A stretch of 44,762 nt of DNA from a bacterium. Lineage in GTDB: Bacteria > Bacillota_I > Bacilli_A > RF39 > UBA660. Below are positions 43,172 through 44,762 of the stretch, piece by piece. The translations under genes were made by a program, and so were the position numbers. The notes under the pieces are model-generated. The model had not been told where the DNA came from and searched no databases. It saw only the letters and a list, made by a program, of their open reading frames with translations. The stretch spans positions 1 through 44,762 of the forward strand of contig JAUNNO010000004.1 in assembly GCA_030531425.1 (NCBI GenBank), in the 5' to 3' direction. Positions within the stretch are counted from its first letter, which is position 1, and each line of letters starts with the position of its first letter.

Positions 43172-43228
43172 TTAGCAATGTGCATAAACTAGTCTTACCC
43201 TAATTACAGGTTTTTCCCACTTTTTCAT
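43172..43228 (-). CDS. 18-residue candidate RiPP precursor peptide
   Basis: Encodes MKKWEKPVIRVRLVYAHC. AAAGGAGATAAGCT before the ATG is one of the best ribosome binding sites in the window. The start MKKWEKPxI resembles leader peptides bound by PqqD-type domains (KP-I/L motif); the remainder ends in His-Cys. It directly precedes two radical SAM genes and a PqqD-like gene. The length is very short for a RiPP precursor, so the product may stay attached to the peptide or be cut to a few residues. Candidate modified residues are Arg, Tyr, His and the C-terminal Cys. The call rests on context plus the ribosome binding site. Confidence 0.7.
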   Translation of the reverse strand: MKKWEKPVIRVRLVYAHC

Positions 43229-43281
43229 AGCTTATCTCCTTTCATTACTAATCTTAGTTTTTTTATGAGATCCCTATAAAC

Positions 43282-44028
43282 TCATTTTTTGAATACCCAA
43301 AATTTTGTATTCCCTGAAAAAGACTTTACTTTTTCATTTTCTTCTACAATGTTATCTCTAAAATCTGAAAAAACTACCTCAAAATTTAGCATATCTGCCA
43401 TATTTAATATTTCATTATTATTAGGGAAATGAATAAACGAATCTTCAGCTACAATTTCGCTATCAATTAAATCACCATATTCATATAATTGTTTATTGTT
43501 TTCCCCACGACTCCATAATAATTTTTGTTGATCCCAAAATGATTTATAATCATCATTAGCATTTATGTCGTGTGATGTAAATATAAAATAACCACCTTTA
43601 TTTAATATCCTTTTAACTTCTTTTAAAACTTTTAATCTGTTGTCAAATCCAGGTATTAACATTAAACCATTAAACATAAATAATATACAATCATAATAAT
43701 TTTCTGATAAATTCAGTTTCATGGCATCTCCAACATAATAATTAATATTAACATTTTTACTTTTTGCAAATTTTTTTGCTTCCTTTATCATATTCTTTGA
43801 TAAATCTACTCCGGTAATATTATGATATCCTAGTTTATATATATTATATGCTACTCTTCCAACTCCACAACCCAGTTCTAAAATTGGACTTTTTGTTTGC
43901 ACAAATTGTGTTATTATTTTTTCTTCTGATTTCCATAAGCCTACTTCTATAATAGCATTTTTATATTTTTCTAAAGCTTCTGGTGTTTCATATGCTTTTA
44001 CAACATAGTGAGGATTTAATTTATTCAC
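43282..44028 (-). CDS. Class I SAM-dependent methyltransferase
   Basis: A 248-residue methyltransferase. GTG 44028 follows AGGTGATAAAG and is preferred over the GTG at 44037. Motif I is ILELGCGVGRVAYNIYKLG, then ITGVDLSKNMI (motif II acidic residue) and GDAMKLNL / FMFNGLMLIPG. The late ICYW-like SHDIN region matches ubiE/BioC-like small-molecule methyltransferases. It lies just upstream of the peptide ORF and downstream of rel, in the same direction; it could belong to the cluster or be independent. Confidence 0.85.
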   Translation of the reverse strand: MNKLNPHYVVKAYETPEALEKYKNAIIEVGLWKSEEKIITQFVQTKSPILELGCGVGRVAYNIYKLGYHNITGVDLSKNMIKEAKKFAKSKNVNINYYVGDAMKLNLSENYYDCILFMFNGLMLIPGFDNRLKVLKEVKRILNKGGYFIFTSHDINANDDYKSFWDQQKLLWSRGENNKQLYEYGDLIDSEIVAEDSFIHFPNNNEILNMADMLNFEVVFSDFRDNIVEENEKVKSFSGNTKFWVFKK

Positions 44029-44041
44029 CTTTATCACCTAT

Positions 44042-44762
44042 TCACTTTCTATTAAACTCTTTTATTTTCTCTTTAGCATAACTTGTTTTTGCTTTACTAA
44101 TCCAATCTTCTCTCGGCCCATATGAAAGGTCATCAGTTATAACTTTTACTCTATCCTTATTTTTTAATTGATAATCCACTGAAACATATTCATCATTAAC
44201 AATTGCTCCTACCATTGTATTACCTAAATCAGGATTTGTTTTATAAACTAAATCTATTGGGGTAGAACCTTTAGGAAGTTCTATAATATCGCCATTTTTG
44301 CCATACACATAGATTTTATCTGAAAATAATTCTGATTTAACTTGATTAACAAAGTCTTGATTATCTGCAAATATTGAATCTATTTCTATAAGTGATTTAA
44401 AAAATTGATATTTCTTTTTTAAATCTTGCTGCATAACATTTCTTGCTTCACCTTTATTAACATCCCAATATGCGGTAAGTCCAAATGAAGCTATCTTGTC
44501 CATATCAAATGTTCTTATTTGAGTTTGGACCAATCTATCATTTGGTCCAAATATTGTTGTATGAAGTGATTTATACATATTAGTTTTAGGATTACATATA
44601 TAATCTTTAAATCTATTATTTATTGGATTATATTCTTTATGTACTAAATATAATCCTTTATAACAATTCTCTACTTCATCAACCATAACTTTTAAAGATA
44701 ATAAATCGTGTATATCATATAATTTATATCCCGATTCTAATCTTCTATATATTACATATATA
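44042..44762 (-). CDS. RelA/SpoT-type protein, 3' part; ends after TGS
   Basis: The frame is open to the window edge, so the N-terminal part is outside. Visible: the end of the (p)ppGpp synthetase domain (IYDIHDLLSLKVMVDEVENC, PINNRFKDYICNPKTNMYKSLHT, TQIRTFDMDKIASFGLTAYW) and a TGS domain (DKIYVYGKNGDIIELPKGSTPIDLVY). The protein stops ~25 residues after TGS (ISKAKTSYAKEKIKEFNRK), without the helical, zinc-finger and ACT domains of full Rel. Synthetase residues look conserved (YKSLHT; QIRT). Either a naturally short form, or one cut by arrival of the neighbouring cluster. Confidence 0.9.
   Translation of the reverse strand, partial: IYVIYRRLESGYKLYDIHDLLSLKVMVDEVENCYKGLYLVHKEYNPINNRFKDYICNPKTNMYKSLHTTIFGPNDRLVQTQIRTFDMDKIASFGLTAYWDVNKGEARNVMQQDLKKKYQFFKSLIEIDSIFADNQDFVNQVKSELFSDKIYVYGKNGDIIELPKGSTPIDLVYKTNPDLGNTMVGAIVNDEYVSVDYQLKNKDRVKVITDDLSYGPREDWISKAKTSYAKEKIKEFNRK

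Noticed and set aside
1-44762. CRISPR arrays, tRNA or rRNA genes
   Set aside because: No regularly spaced repeats and no tRNA arm or rRNA core sequences were seen on either strand.

Overview
The window is very AT-rich, with TGA used as a stop and strong AGGAGG-type ribosome binding sites. It carries a low-GC Bacillota core: an mraZ-rsmH-ftsL-PBP division and cell-wall cluster, khpA-rpsP, miaB, and a spore-coat cotE gene lying downstream of miaB as in Bacillus. The cotE gene and a second, SpoVD-position PBP indicate a spore former. I cannot name the genus. Nearly everything is read on the minus strand, from right to left.

1-10.6 kb is an accessory island. It holds small, mostly unrecognised minus-strand genes (a transglutaminase-like Cys/His/Asp protein, an ImmA/IrrE-like protein, a 28-residue-repeat protein, a 551-residue repeat protein) plus an ISL3 remnant, a truncated serine recombinase and one frameshifted gene. 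Many of the proteins end in a similar short basic tail, and two share a duplicated promoter/leader. The island abuts a PBP gene cut off just after its SxN motif. 10.6-17.2 kb is core: truncated PBP, YtaF/MntP-like membrane protein, full PASTA-PBP, ftsL, rsmH, mraZ with a four-repeat MraZ operator, khpA, rpsP.

17.2-24.1 kb is the most striking structure. cotE is split in two. Its 5' part lies at 24,128-24,000 and its 3' part at 17,638-17,234, with a 6.36-kb element between them bounded by a CAT repeat. The element encodes a large serine recombinase right at one junction, a 41-residue ORF, and a tightly overlapping operon: ParB-like protein, GT-B glycosyltransferase, ArgRS-like protein, S66 peptidase. 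Joining the element ends gives an attP-like site with imperfect inverted arms, and joining the host ends gives a continuous 176-codon cotE. This resembles the skin and SPbeta type intervening elements of sporulation genes. 24.2-32.3 kb is mixed core: zinc-ribbon membrane protein, miaB, DUF5661-like protein, RhuM stub, hybrid histidine kinase with response regulator, AMP-dependent ligase.

32.4-43.3 kb looks like an undescribed peptide natural-product cluster. It begins with an 18-codon ORF with a strong RBS (MKKWEKPVIRVRLVYAHC), then a 12-bp hairpin, two radical SAM enzymes, a Gfo/Idh-like protein, a PqqD-like recognition protein, a HisRS, a NodU/TobZ-type carbamoyltransferase, a divergent second HisRS, an S66 peptidase, a histidine phosphatase, an S51 peptidase and a GNAT with a radical SAM stub. 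It ends at an intrinsic terminator. The peptidase, acetyltransferase and synthetase set recalls self-immunity to aminoacyl-nucleotide Trojan-horse antibiotics, but that is inference. A methyltransferase and the 3' part of a short Rel-type gene complete the right end.
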